Below are positions 8,390 through 16,439 of a DNA stretch of 64,000 nt, piece after piece. The stretch is from Faecalibacterium duncaniae (GTDB taxonomy: Bacteria > Bacillota > Clostridia > Oscillospirales > Ruminococcaceae): the NCBI RefSeq assembly GCF_010509575.1, contig NZ_CP048437.1:2108001-2172000 (forward strand). Direction: 5' to 3'. How positions within the stretch are numbered: the first letter of the stretch is position 1; the number at the start of each line of letters is the position of its first letter. The position numbers were made by a program, and so were the translations under genes. A model generated the notes under the pieces. The model was not told the origin of the DNA and ran no database searches. It saw nothing but the letters and a program-made list of their open reading frames with translations.

Positions 8390-8449
8390 TTAAATTTCAA
8401 ATGTATTATACCATTCTGTTTCATTGGATGTCAAGACGTTTCATTCCTT

Positions 8450-8471
8450 TTGTGGTCAAATTGTGGTCAAA
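8450..8471 (+). repeat. Tandem 11-bp repeat, possible integrase arm site
   Basis: TTGTGGTCAAA occurs twice back to back (8450-8460, 8461-8471). Short direct repeats about 120 bp from an att core are typical arm-binding sites of tyrosine integrases; no integrase gene is in the window. Confidence 0.5.
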
Positions 8472-8513
8472 CGACCCCGACAAATGACCTTTCTCCCACA
8501 GCTAAGTTACATC

Positions 8514-8552
8514 GCGCAATTTCGATTTTCACCAATCGAAGTTGCGCTTTTT
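8514..8552 (+). terminator. Terminator/attenuator ahead of repA
   Basis: GCGCAA...TTGCGC (8514-8519 with 8542-8547), extended by TTCGATT/AATCGAA, followed by TTTTTG. It lies only about 25 bp before the leader ribosome site, so it either insulates repA or attenuates it. Confidence 0.65.
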
Positions 8553-8589
8553 GTTTGCACGAATTATCTATAAGGAGGATTTGTCAACC

Positions 8590-8637
8590 ATGTCAATGAA
8601 CCATCGTTGTTTTTTCATCCTTGACAGAATTGTATGA
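8590..8637 (+). CDS. 15-residue leader peptide coupled to repA
   Basis: ATG at 8590 follows a strong AAGGAGGA (8574-8581) and encodes MSMNHRCFFILDRIV. Its TGA overlaps the repA ATG as ATGA (8634-8637). repA itself has no clear ribosome site, so ribosomes finishing the leader probably start repA. This is a common way to hold initiator levels low. No homologue is known to me. Confidence 0.55.
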   Translation: MSMNHRCFFILDRIV

Positions 8638-9503
8638 CCCTTGACTACTTTTACGGACAGGCCGGAGAACTCTTTTCGTTCTTCCGCATTCCAAAGGCTC
8701 TTTTTCAGGAGCAGCGGTTTCAAGATCTGTCAACCGATGCCAAAACTCTGTACGGCATCCTGCTTGACCGCATGAGCCTTTCTGTTAAAAATGAATGGTT
8801 TGACAAAAAAGGTCGCGTGTTCATCATCTTCACGATTGAGGATGTCAAGAGGACTTTGCGTTGCGCAGACAACAAAGCGACCCGACTGCTTCGGGAACTT
8901 GAAAAATTTGGTTTGATTGAACGAAAACGTCGAGGGCAAGGAAAGCCATGTTTGGTGTATGTGAAAAACTTTTCGTCAGAATCTTCAAAGGAGAGTGTCA
9001 AGAATCGTGATAATGACGATTCTTGTGGCTCTAAAACCGCTTGTCAAGACCCGGTAAAATCACGAGGTATTAAGAAGAAAGAGACTAAAACAGAGATGAA
9101 TAATACGAATCTTATCCTTTCCGACGAATCGGAGAAGATGAAGAATCGCGAACTGCTCGAAGAATATTTTTCATGCTCTTTGGAGGTGGACCTTCTGCTC
9201 CGGCTTTACCCGGATGATGAAGATACCCTCTACCAAATCGTGAATTTGCTGGTGGATACCTGTGCCACCAACCGCAAGCTGCTGCACATTGCCGGGGATG
9301 ATAAGCCCGCCGAGGTAGTACGCAGCCGGTTTATGAAGCTGAACGCCGACCATATCCGCTTTGTGCTGAAGTGCCTTGCAGAGAACAGCAATCCGATTCG
9401 TAACATGAAACAATATCTGCTCGCTTCTCTGTACAACGCACCCACCACGATGCAGCTTTCCTATCAGAACCAAACCAACCACGACTTAGCGAATCGGAGG
9501 TGA
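8634..9503 (+). CDS. repA: Replication initiator protein A (RepA_N / DUF6017 type)
   Basis: 289 residues. The N-terminal RepA_N winged-helix region (about 15-110) contains FFRIPKALF and the helix-turn-helix FTIEDVKRTLRCADNKATRLLRELEKFGLIERKR. A Ser/Lys-rich linker leads to a C-terminal helical domain (about 175-280) of the DUF6017 kind. It starts the repA-parA-parB block, suggesting that the excised ICE replicates and segregates like a plasmid. It is translationally coupled to the 15-aa leader, and its TGA overlaps the parA ATG. Confidence 0.88.
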   Translation: MTLDYFYGQAGELFSFFRIPKALFQEQRFQDLSTDAKTLYGILLDRMSLSVKNEWFDKKGRVFIIFTIEDVKRTLRCADNKATRLLRELEKFGLIERKRRGQGKPCLVYVKNFSSESSKESVKNRDNDDSCGSKTACQDPVKSRGIKKKETKTEMNNTNLILSDESEKMKNRELLEEYFSCSLEVDLLLRLYPDDEDTLYQIVNLLVDTCATNRKLLHIAGDDKPAEVVRSRFMKLNADHIRFVLKCLAENSNPIRNMKQYLLASLYNAPTTMQLSYQNQTNHDLANRR

Positions 9504-10336
9504 TGAGAATTTCAAAAAAAGCAACCACAATAGCCATCGTCAACCAGAAAGGCGGCACCGGCAAGACCACGACCTGTGAAAATCTAGGCATCGGTCTGGC
9601 GATGGAGGGCAAGAAGGTCCTGTTGGTGGACGCTGACCCGCAGGGCAGCTTGACCATCAGCATGGGCTGGCAGCAGCCCGATGAACTGCCCACGACCCTT
9701 TCCACCTTGATGGCAAAAGCCATGGACGATCAGAGTATTCCGCCCGGTGAAGGCATCCTGCACCATGCAGAGGGCGTTGACCTGATCCCTGCTAACATCG
9801 AACTGGCAGGGCTGGAAGTGTCTCTCGTCAACTGCATGAACCGGGAAAAGATGTTGAAACAGGTGCTGGACAGTGCCAAACGGGAGTACGATTTTATTCT
9901 GCTGGACTGCACTCCTTCCCTTGGGATGCTGACCGTCAATGCCTTGGCAGCGGCAGACACCACCCTGATTCCCGTGCAGGCGCAGTACTTGTCTGCGAAA
10001 GGTCTGGAACAGCTTTTACAGACCGTCCAAAAAGTCCGGCGGCAGATCAACCCGAAGCTGAAAATCGAAGGCATCCTGCTGACTATGACCGACAGCCGCA
10101 CCAACTATGGGCAGCAGATCGACAACCTGATTCGAGGTGCCTACGGCAGTAAGATCAAGGTGTTCGACCAGACCATTCCCCGGTCTGTCCGTGCTGCGGA
10201 AATCAGTGCCGTGGGTAAGAGCATTTTCCAGCACGACCCCAAAGGCAAGGTGGCAGAAGCCTATAAATCTCTGACCGAGGAGGTGATGGCGAATGCCGAA
10301 AAACAGCTTAAACGTGTCGCTGAAAGGGGCAGATGA
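9503..10336 (+). CDS. parA: ParA-family partition ATPase
   Basis: 277 residues. The deviant Walker A KGGTGKTT lies near residues 16-23, the Walker A' DADPQG about 47, and Walker B ILLDCTPSLG about 133-142. ParA ATPases bind DNA non-specifically and move ParB-bound DNA. ATG at 9503 overlaps the repA stop; CGGAGG ends two bases upstream, a tight spacing. GTG at 9500 is the alternative. parB starts inside its 3' end. Confidence 0.93.
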   Translation: MRISKKATTIAIVNQKGGTGKTTTCENLGIGLAMEGKKVLLVDADPQGSLTISMGWQQPDELPTTLSTLMAKAMDDQSIPPGEGILHHAEGVDLIPANIELAGLEVSLVNCMNREKMLKQVLDSAKREYDFILLDCTPSLGMLTVNALAAADTTLIPVQAQYLSAKGLEQLLQTVQKVRRQINPKLKIEGILLTMTDSRTNYGQQIDNLIRGAYGSKIKVFDQTIPRSVRAAEISAVGKSIFQHDPKGKVAEAYKSLTEEVMANAEKQLKRVAERGR

Positions 10337-11327
10337 CATTTTCTCCACCGAGGAATCCCGGCAGGAGCAGCAGCGGGAGCAGGTGCAGCAGATTCCCATT
10401 GGAGAGCTGTTCCCTTTCAAGAACCACCCCTTTAAGGTTTTGGATGATGAATCCATGCAGCGCACGGTGGAAAGCGTGGAACAGTACGGCGTGCTGTCTC
10501 CGCTGATTGCCCGCCCTCGCCCGGAAGGGGGCTATGAGATCATCTCCGGGCACCGCCGTCAGCACGCTGCACAGCTTGCCGGGCTGGATGCCCTGCCTGT
10601 TATCGTCCGTCAGATGGATGATGATGCCGCCGTTTTGCTCATGGTGGACAGCAATCTCCAACGTGAGAACATTCTGCCCAGTGAAAGGGCTTTCGCTTAC
10701 AAAATGAAGCTGGAAGCTCTAAAAAATCAAGGTGCTAGGTCGGATTTAACTTCATCCCAAGTTGGGATGAAGTTGCAAGCTCTTGATATTGTTGGACAAG
10801 AAGCTGGTGATAGCCGCAACCAAGTACACCGTTTTATCCGCTTAACCAATCTTATCCCGGAACTGCTGGACATGGTAGACGAAAAGAAAATCTCATTTAA
10901 CCCTGCGGTGGAACTCTCTTATCTTGATGAAAGCCAGCAGCGAGATTTTCTTGAAGCTATGGCTGACACGCAAAACGCCCCATCGCTTTCACAGGCGCAA
11001 CGGCTCAAAAAGCTGGCGCAGGAAGGTCATTTCTCGTATGACGTTGCCTTTGCCGTGATGGGTGAACCGAAAAAGGACGAATTGGACAAAGTTGTTATCA
11101 AAAACGATACCCTGCGGAAATATTTTCCCGAAAGCTCTACTCCGAGAGAGATGGAAGAAAAAATCATTGGGCTTTTGGAAGAAAGTAAAACCGAAAAAGT
11201 TGTATTCAGGAGCGATTCTATCAAAAAATATTTTCCGAGCAACTATTCGTCAGAACAAATCGAAAATTCAATTCTCAAGATGCTCGACCAGCGCATGAAA
11301 AAGCGCAAGCATGAAGCTGAACGCTGA
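10293..11327 (+). CDS. parB: ParB/RepB/Spo0J-family partition protein
   Basis: 344 residues. The ParB N-terminal domain (about 28-120) has ISGHRR and the downstream DSNLQRENILPSERAFAYKMK motif. A KorB-like helix-turn-helix (about 140-200) follows. The C-terminus carries two copies of a KYFP-containing module (DTLRKYFPES..., DSIKKYFPSN...) of unknown role. ATG at 10293 follows AGGAGG and overlaps parA by 44 nt. With parA it would stabilise the extrachromosomal ICE. Confidence 0.92.
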   Translation: MPKNSLNVSLKGADDIFSTEESRQEQQREQVQQIPIGELFPFKNHPFKVLDDESMQRTVESVEQYGVLSPLIARPRPEGGYEIISGHRRQHAAQLAGLDALPVIVRQMDDDAAVLLMVDSNLQRENILPSERAFAYKMKLEALKNQGARSDLTSSQVGMKLQALDIVGQEAGDSRNQVHRFIRLTNLIPELLDMVDEKKISFNPAVELSYLDESQQRDFLEAMADTQNAPSLSQAQRLKKLAQEGHFSYDVAFAVMGEPKKDELDKVVIKNDTLRKYFPESSTPREMEEKIIGLLEESKTEKVVFRSDSIKKYFPSNYSSEQIENSILKMLDQRMKKRKHEAER

Positions 11328-11343
11328 CGATCAGATAAAACGC

Positions 11344-11370
11344 AAGACCCACTTTGGGTCTTTTTCTTTT
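11344..11370 (+). terminator. Terminator after parB
   Basis: AAGACCC (11344-11350) pairs with GGGTCTT (11356-11362), followed by TTTTCTTTT. It ends the repA-parA-parB unit. Confidence 0.8.
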
Positions 11371-11392
11371 GCAAACATGGAGGAAAAAGCCT

Positions 11393-11818
11393 ATGAACAA
11401 CACCGCTACTCGTATGATTCGTTCCGAGGAGATCACCATTGATATGCGCATCTGCACCATTCTGGCAGGTGGCAAGAAGCCCGGTGAAGTCTACTTTGCC
11501 GCCATTGCGCCGGATATGGAACTGACGGTTATTACTCTGGATGAAGCCCCTGACATTCTGCCCTGCTTCGATGAAAGCGATGCCAGCATCCATTTTCCCG
11601 ACACTTCGCTGCTGCTCTGCTACAATCCGGCACAGGTTCTGAAGATGGCGGGCAAGCGTTACCTGACTGGCCCGGTCATTCTGGTACGCGCCAACATGGA
11701 CGGGAACTTCATTTCGCTTACCATTGATGACGTGTACCGTTTCCAGAAGTTTCTGGCGAGCCACAGCGTCACACTCATGGCAGACGATCAGAAGCTGCCC
11801 TGCATTTGCATCGTCTGA
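11393..11818 (+). CDS. Hypothetical ICE protein
   Basis: 141 residues, globular, no membrane segment; ends in CICIV. GGAGG precedes ATG at 11393 by about 9 nt. It lies between the partition genes and the pcfB-virD4 conjugation block. I do not recognise a domain. The composition matches its neighbours, so it is probably backbone rather than cargo. Confidence 0.7.
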   Translation: MNNTATRMIRSEEITIDMRICTILAGGKKPGEVYFAAIAPDMELTVITLDEAPDILPCFDESDASIHFPDTSLLLCYNPAQVLKMAGKRYLTGPVILVRANMDGNFISLTIDDVYRFQKFLASHSVTLMADDQKLPCICIV

Positions 11819-11826
11819 GGTGTGTT

Positions 11827-12054
11827 ATGCTGAATTTTTTCATCGGTTTCGCATTTTTTGAGTTCGGCGCACTCTGCGGCTTCTTCGTGGCTGCGCTGAT
11901 GCAGGCGGCAAGGGATGGTGGTGAAATTGCAGGAAGAAGTCGAGCAGAAAACATTCAACATCGTGGTGTCCACCACGAAGCTGACCGCCCGGACAATTCT
12001 GAACGCTGGACGAACGGCACTTCAGCAGTATCAGTCAAAATTACTGGCCGATAA
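11827..12054 (+). CDS. DUF3789-like small membrane protein
   Basis: ATG at 11827 opens a product beginning with one hydrophobic helix (LNFFIGFAFFEFGALCGFFVAALMQAA), as in DUF3789 proteins. After about residue 35 the frame is polar and overlaps the pcfB frame for 140 nt. DUF3789 proteins are usually about 30-45 residues, so the tail may be read-through of a lost stop. Confidence 0.55.
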   Translation: MLNFFIGFAFFEFGALCGFFVAALMQAARDGGEIAGRSRAENIQHRGVHHEADRPDNSERWTNGTSAVSVKITGR

Positions 12055-12397
12055 ATCCAGCGGCAAGCAGAGTGTCCGTATGCTTCTGCGGCAGAACCGG
12101 GGTGTTTCCAGCGTGGAAATCGACAAAACCAACATTAAGGGCTTTGAGCGGTACGCCAAAAAGTACGGCATCGACTACGCCATCCGTAAGGACAGTTCCG
12201 AAGTGCCGCCCCGGTATCTGGTCTTTTTCAAAGCCCCGGATGTGGAAGCGTTCAATGCCGCTTTCAAAGAATATTCGGCATCCCTGCTGAGCAAAACCAA
12301 GCGTCCCTCCGTGCTGGAAAAGCTGCACGAACTGGTGCAGGCCGCAGCGGAACTTCCCGGCAAAGTCCGGCACAAGGAACAGGAGCGTGGACTGTGA
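11915..12397 (+). CDS. PcfB-family conjugation protein (DUF3801)
   Basis: 160 residues. The N-terminal EEVEQKTFNIVVSTTKLTARTI and later GFERYAKKYGIDYAI...PPRYLVFFKAPDVEAFNAAF match the PcfB/DUF3801 pattern. In pCF10, PcfB helps bring the relaxosome to the coupling protein PcfC. It overlaps the virD4 start by 4 nt, the usual order pcfB-virD4. Confidence 0.85.
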   Translation: MVVKLQEEVEQKTFNIVVSTTKLTARTILNAGRTALQQYQSKLLADKSSGKQSVRMLLRQNRGVSSVEIDKTNIKGFERYAKKYGIDYAIRKDSSEVPPRYLVFFKAPDVEAFNAAFKEYSASLLSKTKRPSVLEKLHELVQAAAELPGKVRHKEQERGL

Positions 12398-12702
12398 CCA
12401 CGAAAAAGCTGACAAAGCTACTGGCGCTGTATCTGCCCTATCTCCTGTTAGGACTGGCGGCAACGAACTTTGGTGAAGCATGGCGGCTTGCCGAGGGCAA
12501 GGAGCTGGGCGATAAGATCATGTCCATGATGGGCACCGTTCCGCTGGCATTCGCAAACCCGCTGCCAAGCCTGCACCCACTGGATCTGCTGGTAGGTTTG
12601 TGCTACGGTGCAGGGCTATGGCTTGCGGTCTATCTGCGTGGCAAAAACGCCAAGAAGTACCGCCACGGCATGGAGTATGGCTCTGCCCGGTGGAGTGCAT
12701 AA
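12394..12702 (+). pseudogene. VirD4/TraG coupling protein, 5' fragment (split by IME A)
   Basis: Contains the N-terminal membrane part: two hydrophobic helices (LALYLPYLLLGLAATNF and LDLLVGLCYGAGLWLAVYL), then RHGMEYGSARW. After the Trp codon (12691-12693) the sequence changes to IME A and stops at 12702. The remaining coding sequence resumes in frame at 20502. Excision at the TG core rebuilds GSARWGTAKDIEPF, a normal VirD4 junction. Confidence 0.9.
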
Positions 12703-12703
12703 T
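12698..12703 (+). promoter_or_regulatory. Left-end -10 box (CATAAT) of IME A
   Basis: In the integrated state this has no good -35. In the circle, TTGACA at the right end (20483-20488) would sit exactly 17 bp upstream, making a promoter for the recombinase. Confidence 0.6.
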
Positions 12704-12749
12704 TTTAAGTGTAAAGGACACCTACATGGACGCACAGGAGGTTATGCAC

Positions 12750-14600
12750 ATGACTGATTATAGCAAAATTACCGCCCTTTACTCCCGCCTTTCCGTGGGC
12801 GACGAGGACAGGGACGGCGGTGAGAGCAACAGCATACAGAACCAAAAAATCTTTTTGGAGAACTATGCCAGAGGACAGCACTTAACCAATATCCGGCACT
12901 ACATTGACGATGACGAAAGCGGCAGATTTTTTGACCGTTCTGCCTATTCCCGCATGATGGACGATGTAGAAAACGGAAAAATCGGTGTCTGCATTATGAA
13001 AGACCTGACGCGCTGGGGGCGCGACTATCTCCAAGTTGGCAACGCTATGGAGATATTCAGACGGAACAATGTGCGCTTTATCGCGGTCAACAACGGGATA
13101 GACAGCGAGAAGCCCGACACATTGGAGTTTGCGCCCTTTATCAACATCATGTCGGAGTGGTACGCAAAGGACATCAGCAAGAAAGTAAAGACCGGCATTA
13201 AAACGAAGGGCATGAGCGGAAAGCCGATTGCCACCGAAGCCCCCTACGGCTATATGAAAGACCCGGACAACAAGGATTTTTGGATAATCGACGAGGAAGC
13301 CGCCGAGGTTGTGCGCCTTATTTTCCGTCTGTTTATCGGCGGGAAGAACCGCAACCAAATCGCCGTATATCTGACGCAGGAGCAAATCCCTACCCCTACT
13401 TTCTACATGAAAGACCGGGGACGGGGAACGTGTAAAAACAAGGCGCTCAATGAGGATAACCGCTACAAGTGGAACAAAGTCACCTTGACCCATATCCTCA
13501 CGCGGCAGGAGTATTGCGGCGATGTAGTCAACTTCAAGACTACAAAGCATTTCCGGGACAAGCGGAACCACTATGTAGACCGGAGCCAATGGCAGATAAC
13601 CGAAAATGTGCATGAGCCGATTATTGACCGCGCCGACTTTGAAACCGCACAGCGGATTTTGGAAAACGCGCCCGTCAGACGCCCCAACGGGGACGGGGAA
13701 ATCCACCCTTTGTCGGGCTTGCTTTTCTGTAAGGATTGCGGCGCAAAAATGCACATCCGCATAGATTACAGGAACGGCGGCAAGCGGCATGTTGCCTATT
13801 GCAGCGAGTATCACAAGGGGAAAGCCAAAAACCCCAAGTGCCATTCCCCACACATCATCGACGCGGACTTGCTCATGCAGACCGTCGCGGAAGTGCTGAA
13901 GAAAATCGAGGACTACTCTATCAGCAACCGGGCGGAGTTTGAAGCCTTAGTGAAAAAGAACCTTGCCATGCAGCAGACCGACCAGACCAAGAAGCAGCAG
14001 AAACGTATCCCGCAAATCACGACACGCCTTGAACAGATTGACAAGGTGCTGAATAAGCTCTATGAGGACAACGCCCTCGGCACTATCCCGCAAGACCGCT
14101 ATGAGCAAATGTCGCAAAAATATTCGGAAGAATACTACACACTGAAAACGGAGCTTGCCACACTCCAAGAGCAGCTATCCGCTTATGAGAACGCGGGAGG
14201 GCGGGCGCAGAAGTTTTTGAAGCTGACGGAACGCTATGCCGCCTTTACTGACCTGACCCCCGCCATTCTCAACGAGTTTATCAGCCGGATTGAAGTGCAT
14301 GAGCGCGACAAGAAAAGGGCAAAACAGGCTGTTCAGCACATCGGGATATATTTTAACTATATCGGCAGATTTGAGAACGAAGTGACGCAGCTTGCAGAGC
14401 CTACGGAGCAGGAAGTCCGGCAAATGCGGGAGGAAATCGAAGAAGCCCAAAAGGAAAAGAGCCGCGCCTACCACCGGCAGTATTCAAGGGAGTACCGGGC
14501 GCGAAACCTTGAAAAGCAACGGGAATATGACCGCATGAAAGCGCGGGAATACCGGGCAAGGAGAAAGGCGCAGGCCGCCGCCGCAGCACCCGCACAGTAA
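12750..14600 (+). CDS. Large serine recombinase (TndX/TnpX-like) of IME A
   Basis: 616 residues from ATG at 12750, placed 8 nt after AGGAGG. Resolvase domain 1-150 with catalytic Ser15 in LYSRLS; recombinase domain about 170-290; zinc ribbon (CKDCGAKMH...C) about 330-390; long coiled coil; Arg-rich tail. Such enzymes excise and insert Tn4451/Tn5397-like elements through a 2-bp core. The frame is open upstream into virD4, but that part is not native. Confidence 0.93.
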   Translation: MTDYSKITALYSRLSVGDEDRDGGESNSIQNQKIFLENYARGQHLTNIRHYIDDDESGRFFDRSAYSRMMDDVENGKIGVCIMKDLTRWGRDYLQVGNAMEIFRRNNVRFIAVNNGIDSEKPDTLEFAPFINIMSEWYAKDISKKVKTGIKTKGMSGKPIATEAPYGYMKDPDNKDFWIIDEEAAEVVRLIFRLFIGGKNRNQIAVYLTQEQIPTPTFYMKDRGRGTCKNKALNEDNRYKWNKVTLTHILTRQEYCGDVVNFKTTKHFRDKRNHYVDRSQWQITENVHEPIIDRADFETAQRILENAPVRRPNGDGEIHPLSGLLFCKDCGAKMHIRIDYRNGGKRHVAYCSEYHKGKAKNPKCHSPHIIDADLLMQTVAEVLKKIEDYSISNRAEFEALVKKNLAMQQTDQTKKQQKRIPQITTRLEQIDKVLNKLYEDNALGTIPQDRYEQMSQKYSEEYYTLKTELATLQEQLSAYENAGGRAQKFLKLTERYAAFTDLTPAILNEFISRIEVHERDKKRAKQAVQHIGIYFNYIGRFENEVTQLAEPTEQEVRQMREEIEEAQKEKSRAYHRQYSREYRARNLEKQREYDRMKAREYRARRKAQAAAAAPAQ

Positions 14601-14621
14601 AACAGAATACCGACAACTAAG

Positions 14622-14655
14622 AGGGATTTTCCGGGCTACGGGAAATCCCTTTTTC
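14622..14655 (+). terminator. Terminator after the IME A recombinase
   Basis: AGGGATTT (14622-14629) pairs with AAATCCCT (14643-14650), followed by a T-run. Confidence 0.75.
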
Positions 14656-14678
14656 GCGCCCGGAGAAAGGAGCCGCCT

Positions 14679-14858
14679 ATGGCAGAACAGACCCCCGACA
14701 GTATCATCACGACACAGAAGAACGGACAGACCATCGTTGCGGAATTGTTTTTCAATCACAGCGGCACAGAAACATTCCGCGACAAGCTGCTCAAAGTGAT
14801 ACTTGCCGACAGCTTGCAGGACGGTCAAGAGCCGGAAAAATCGGAAATTTTGCGATAA
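14679..14858 (+). CDS. TnpW-family small transposon protein
   Basis: 59 residues from ATG at 14679 with GAAAGGAG upstream. The core TVAELFFNHSG-like segment followed by FRDKLLKVILAD resembles TnpW proteins of Tn4451-like elements, found beside serine recombinases. Function unknown, possibly an excision accessory. The product at 53363-53560 in IME C is a distant relative. Confidence 0.65.
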   Translation: MAEQTPDSIITTQKNGQTIVAELFFNHSGTETFRDKLLKVILADSLQDGQEPEKSEILR

Positions 14859-14992
14859 CAGCCGCCCCGACGATACATTCCCCGTCCGGGCGGTTTTTAT
14901 CGTCAAAAACGCCGTTTTCTCCAAGTCAAGAGCCGGAGAAAACACCCGAAAAATGCCCCTATTGCGTAACAGGGGCGCAGAAAGGAGAGTTT

Positions 14993-15289
14993 ATGCGAAC
15001 AGGGCTTCCCAAGCAAAAAAAGACCACAGACATCTGGTTTGATGAGAAAGACCCGTTGATCCATATCCGTACCCACAATACCGACTTGAAGAAGCGGCTT
15101 GCCGCCTATGCCGAGCAGCACCCCGATGTGTGCCGCCAGACCGACGCAGACCCGGAAACGGGCTGCATGGAGTTTGACATTGAGAAAGGCCGCTTCTCTT
15201 TCCGTCTGACCGCCCCATACAGCGAGGAACGGCGGGAAGCGGCGCGGCGGTACGCCAGAGAGAGCAACGCCGCCGACAGGCTGAAATAG
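14993..15289 (+). CDS. Conserved small mobile-element protein
   Basis: 98 residues. It shares IRTHNTDLKKRLAAYAEQHPDVCR and PYSEERREAARRYA with the protein at 46523-46813 in IME C, so it belongs to a family that travels with these elements. GAAAGGAG precedes ATG. No known activity. Confidence 0.75.
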   Translation: MRTGLPKQKKTTDIWFDEKDPLIHIRTHNTDLKKRLAAYAEQHPDVCRQTDADPETGCMEFDIEKGRFSFRLTAPYSEERREAARRYARESNAADRLK

Positions 15290-15291
15290 AG

Positions 15292-15320
15292 TGGAAATGT
15301 TCATAGTTTTGTGCTATACT
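15292..15320 (+). promoter_or_regulatory. Promoter of the leader-methyltransferase unit
   Basis: Extended -10 TGCTATACT (-10 at 15315-15320) with TGGAAA (15292-15297) 17 bp upstream. It lies about 50 bp before the leader peptide. Confidence 0.65.
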
Positions 15321-15368
15321 TTTTCTAAAAGCAGAGTAATACTGCGGAATTGATTGGAGGACAACACA

Positions 15369-15395
15369 ATGGTTACATTTATGAGATTAAGATAA
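15369..15395 (+). CDS. Macrolide-type leader peptide MVTFMRLR
   Basis: An 8-codon ORF with GGAGG (15356-15360) 8 nt upstream, ending 79 nt before the methyltransferase. The MRLR end is the Arg-X-Arg motif at which macrolide-bound ribosomes arrest in ErmD and Mef/Msr leader peptides. Drug-induced stalling here would change the mRNA fold downstream. Sequence and placement are direct; induction is inferred. Confidence 0.75.
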   Translation: MVTFMRLR

Positions 15396-15466
15396 AACCG
15401 CGAGTTATGTTGCGGTTATCCGTATTGCATAACTCGCTTATTGAATCAGAGATGTAATTACGGAGG
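15396..15466 (+). promoter_or_regulatory. Translational attenuator of the rRNA methyltransferase
   Basis: Two mutually exclusive stems follow the leader stop: AACCGC/GCGGTT (15396-15401 with 15412-15417) and a perfect 10-bp stem (15400-15409 with 15428-15437). TCCGTA (15419-15424) can pair with TACGGA (15459-15464), which covers part of the methyltransferase GGAGG. There is no T-run, so control is more likely of translation than of termination. Confidence 0.65.
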
Positions 15467-15474
15467 AAAAACAA

Positions 15475-16239
15475 ATGAATAATAATTTATCACGCTTTGC
15501 AGACAGCAAGGTTTATTTTCAATGCCCAATTTGCACAAAATCAATGGATATACAAGGCAATAGCCTAATTTGTAGACATGGACATTGCTTTGATATTTCA
15601 AGATATGGGTATGTAAATTTGTTGTTAAAATCATCGCCCAAAACCAACTACAGCAAGCGGTCTTTTGACAACCGGCACCAAATTTTGGAGTATGGCATGT
15701 ATGATGTTGTGTTGGAGAAAATCATACAGTTTATTTCTGATACGCCATCTATAAGAAACATTTTAGATGTTGGTTGCGGCGAGGGTTTCTATGCAAGGCA
15801 GATACAGCAAAGAACAGAACGAAACATCTTTGCCTTTGACTTGTCAAGGGAGGCAATACAGATTGCATCAAAAAAAGACAAGCGCAAAGCAGTGAAGTGG
15901 TTTGTTACTGACTTATCAAAAATCCCTTTGAAAGACGGAAGTATGGATTGTATTTTAGACATATTTTCGCCTGCACACTACAAAGAATTTCAGCGATTGC
16001 TATCTCCTAACGGATATGTTGTGAAAGTAATTCCTACGAAAAATCATTTGAGGGAAATCAGGACTAAAGTGCAAGCACACTTGAAAAATCCAGATTATTC
16101 AAATGAGTCTGTCGTTGAATATTTTGAGAAATATCTTAAAACCATTTCAAGAGAAACGGTTTCAGCCACCGTACAGTTGTCATCAGAACAAAGAATGTCG
16201 TTTATTGAAATGACGCCGCTTCTCTTTTGCGTTGAATAA
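15475..16239 (+). CDS. RlmA/TlrB-like 23S rRNA guanine-N1 methyltransferase
   Basis: 254 residues. An N-terminal zinc site C-x2-C-x12-C-x3-H (Cys17, Cys20, Cys33, His37) precedes a Rossmann methyltransferase with ILDVGCGEGFY at about 95-105. This is the architecture of RlmA(I), RlmA(II) and TlrB, which methylate G745 or G748 in helix 35 of 23S rRNA; TlrB gives tylosin resistance. The AT-rich composition against GC-rich neighbours marks it as transferred cargo. The leader and attenuator suggest inducible macrolide or tylosin-type resistance (inference). GGAGG lies 8 nt before ATG. Confidence 0.85.
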   Translation: MNNNLSRFADSKVYFQCPICTKSMDIQGNSLICRHGHCFDISRYGYVNLLLKSSPKTNYSKRSFDNRHQILEYGMYDVVLEKIIQFISDTPSIRNILDVGCGEGFYARQIQQRTERNIFAFDLSREAIQIASKKDKRKAVKWFVTDLSKIPLKDGSMDCILDIFSPAHYKEFQRLLSPNGYVVKVIPTKNHLREIRTKVQAHLKNPDYSNESVVEYFEKYLKTISRETVSATVQLSSEQRMSFIEMTPLLFCVE

Positions 16240-16373
16240 GATTGCGTTGATTGGCGTACTCTCACACATTTGACAATCGAAGCTGATGTTTTAATAGGAA
16301 TGTATTAAAGGGCGTATTGATATTTAATATTCCCATTTATTGAGCAGAACGGAGTAAACCAAACACCCTAATC

Positions 16374-16407
16374 AAAAGGACAGCCGAGGAAATCGACTGT
16401 CCTTTTT
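16374..16407 (+). terminator. Terminator after the methyltransferase
   Basis: AAAGGACAG (16375-16383) pairs with CTGTCCTTT (16397-16405) and T residues follow. The 135 bp between the gene and this hairpin hold nothing I recognise. Confidence 0.8.
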
Positions 16408-16439
16408 CTATGCCGACAGGTAGAAAGGAGTGACCACCC

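Noticed and set aside
8290..8400. Complete tRNA gene
   Set aside because: The 5' acceptor strand, D-arm and 5' anticodon stem are missing on the expected side.
12394..12702. Independent small membrane protein
   Set aside because: It is the virD4 start; the missing part continues in frame at 20502.
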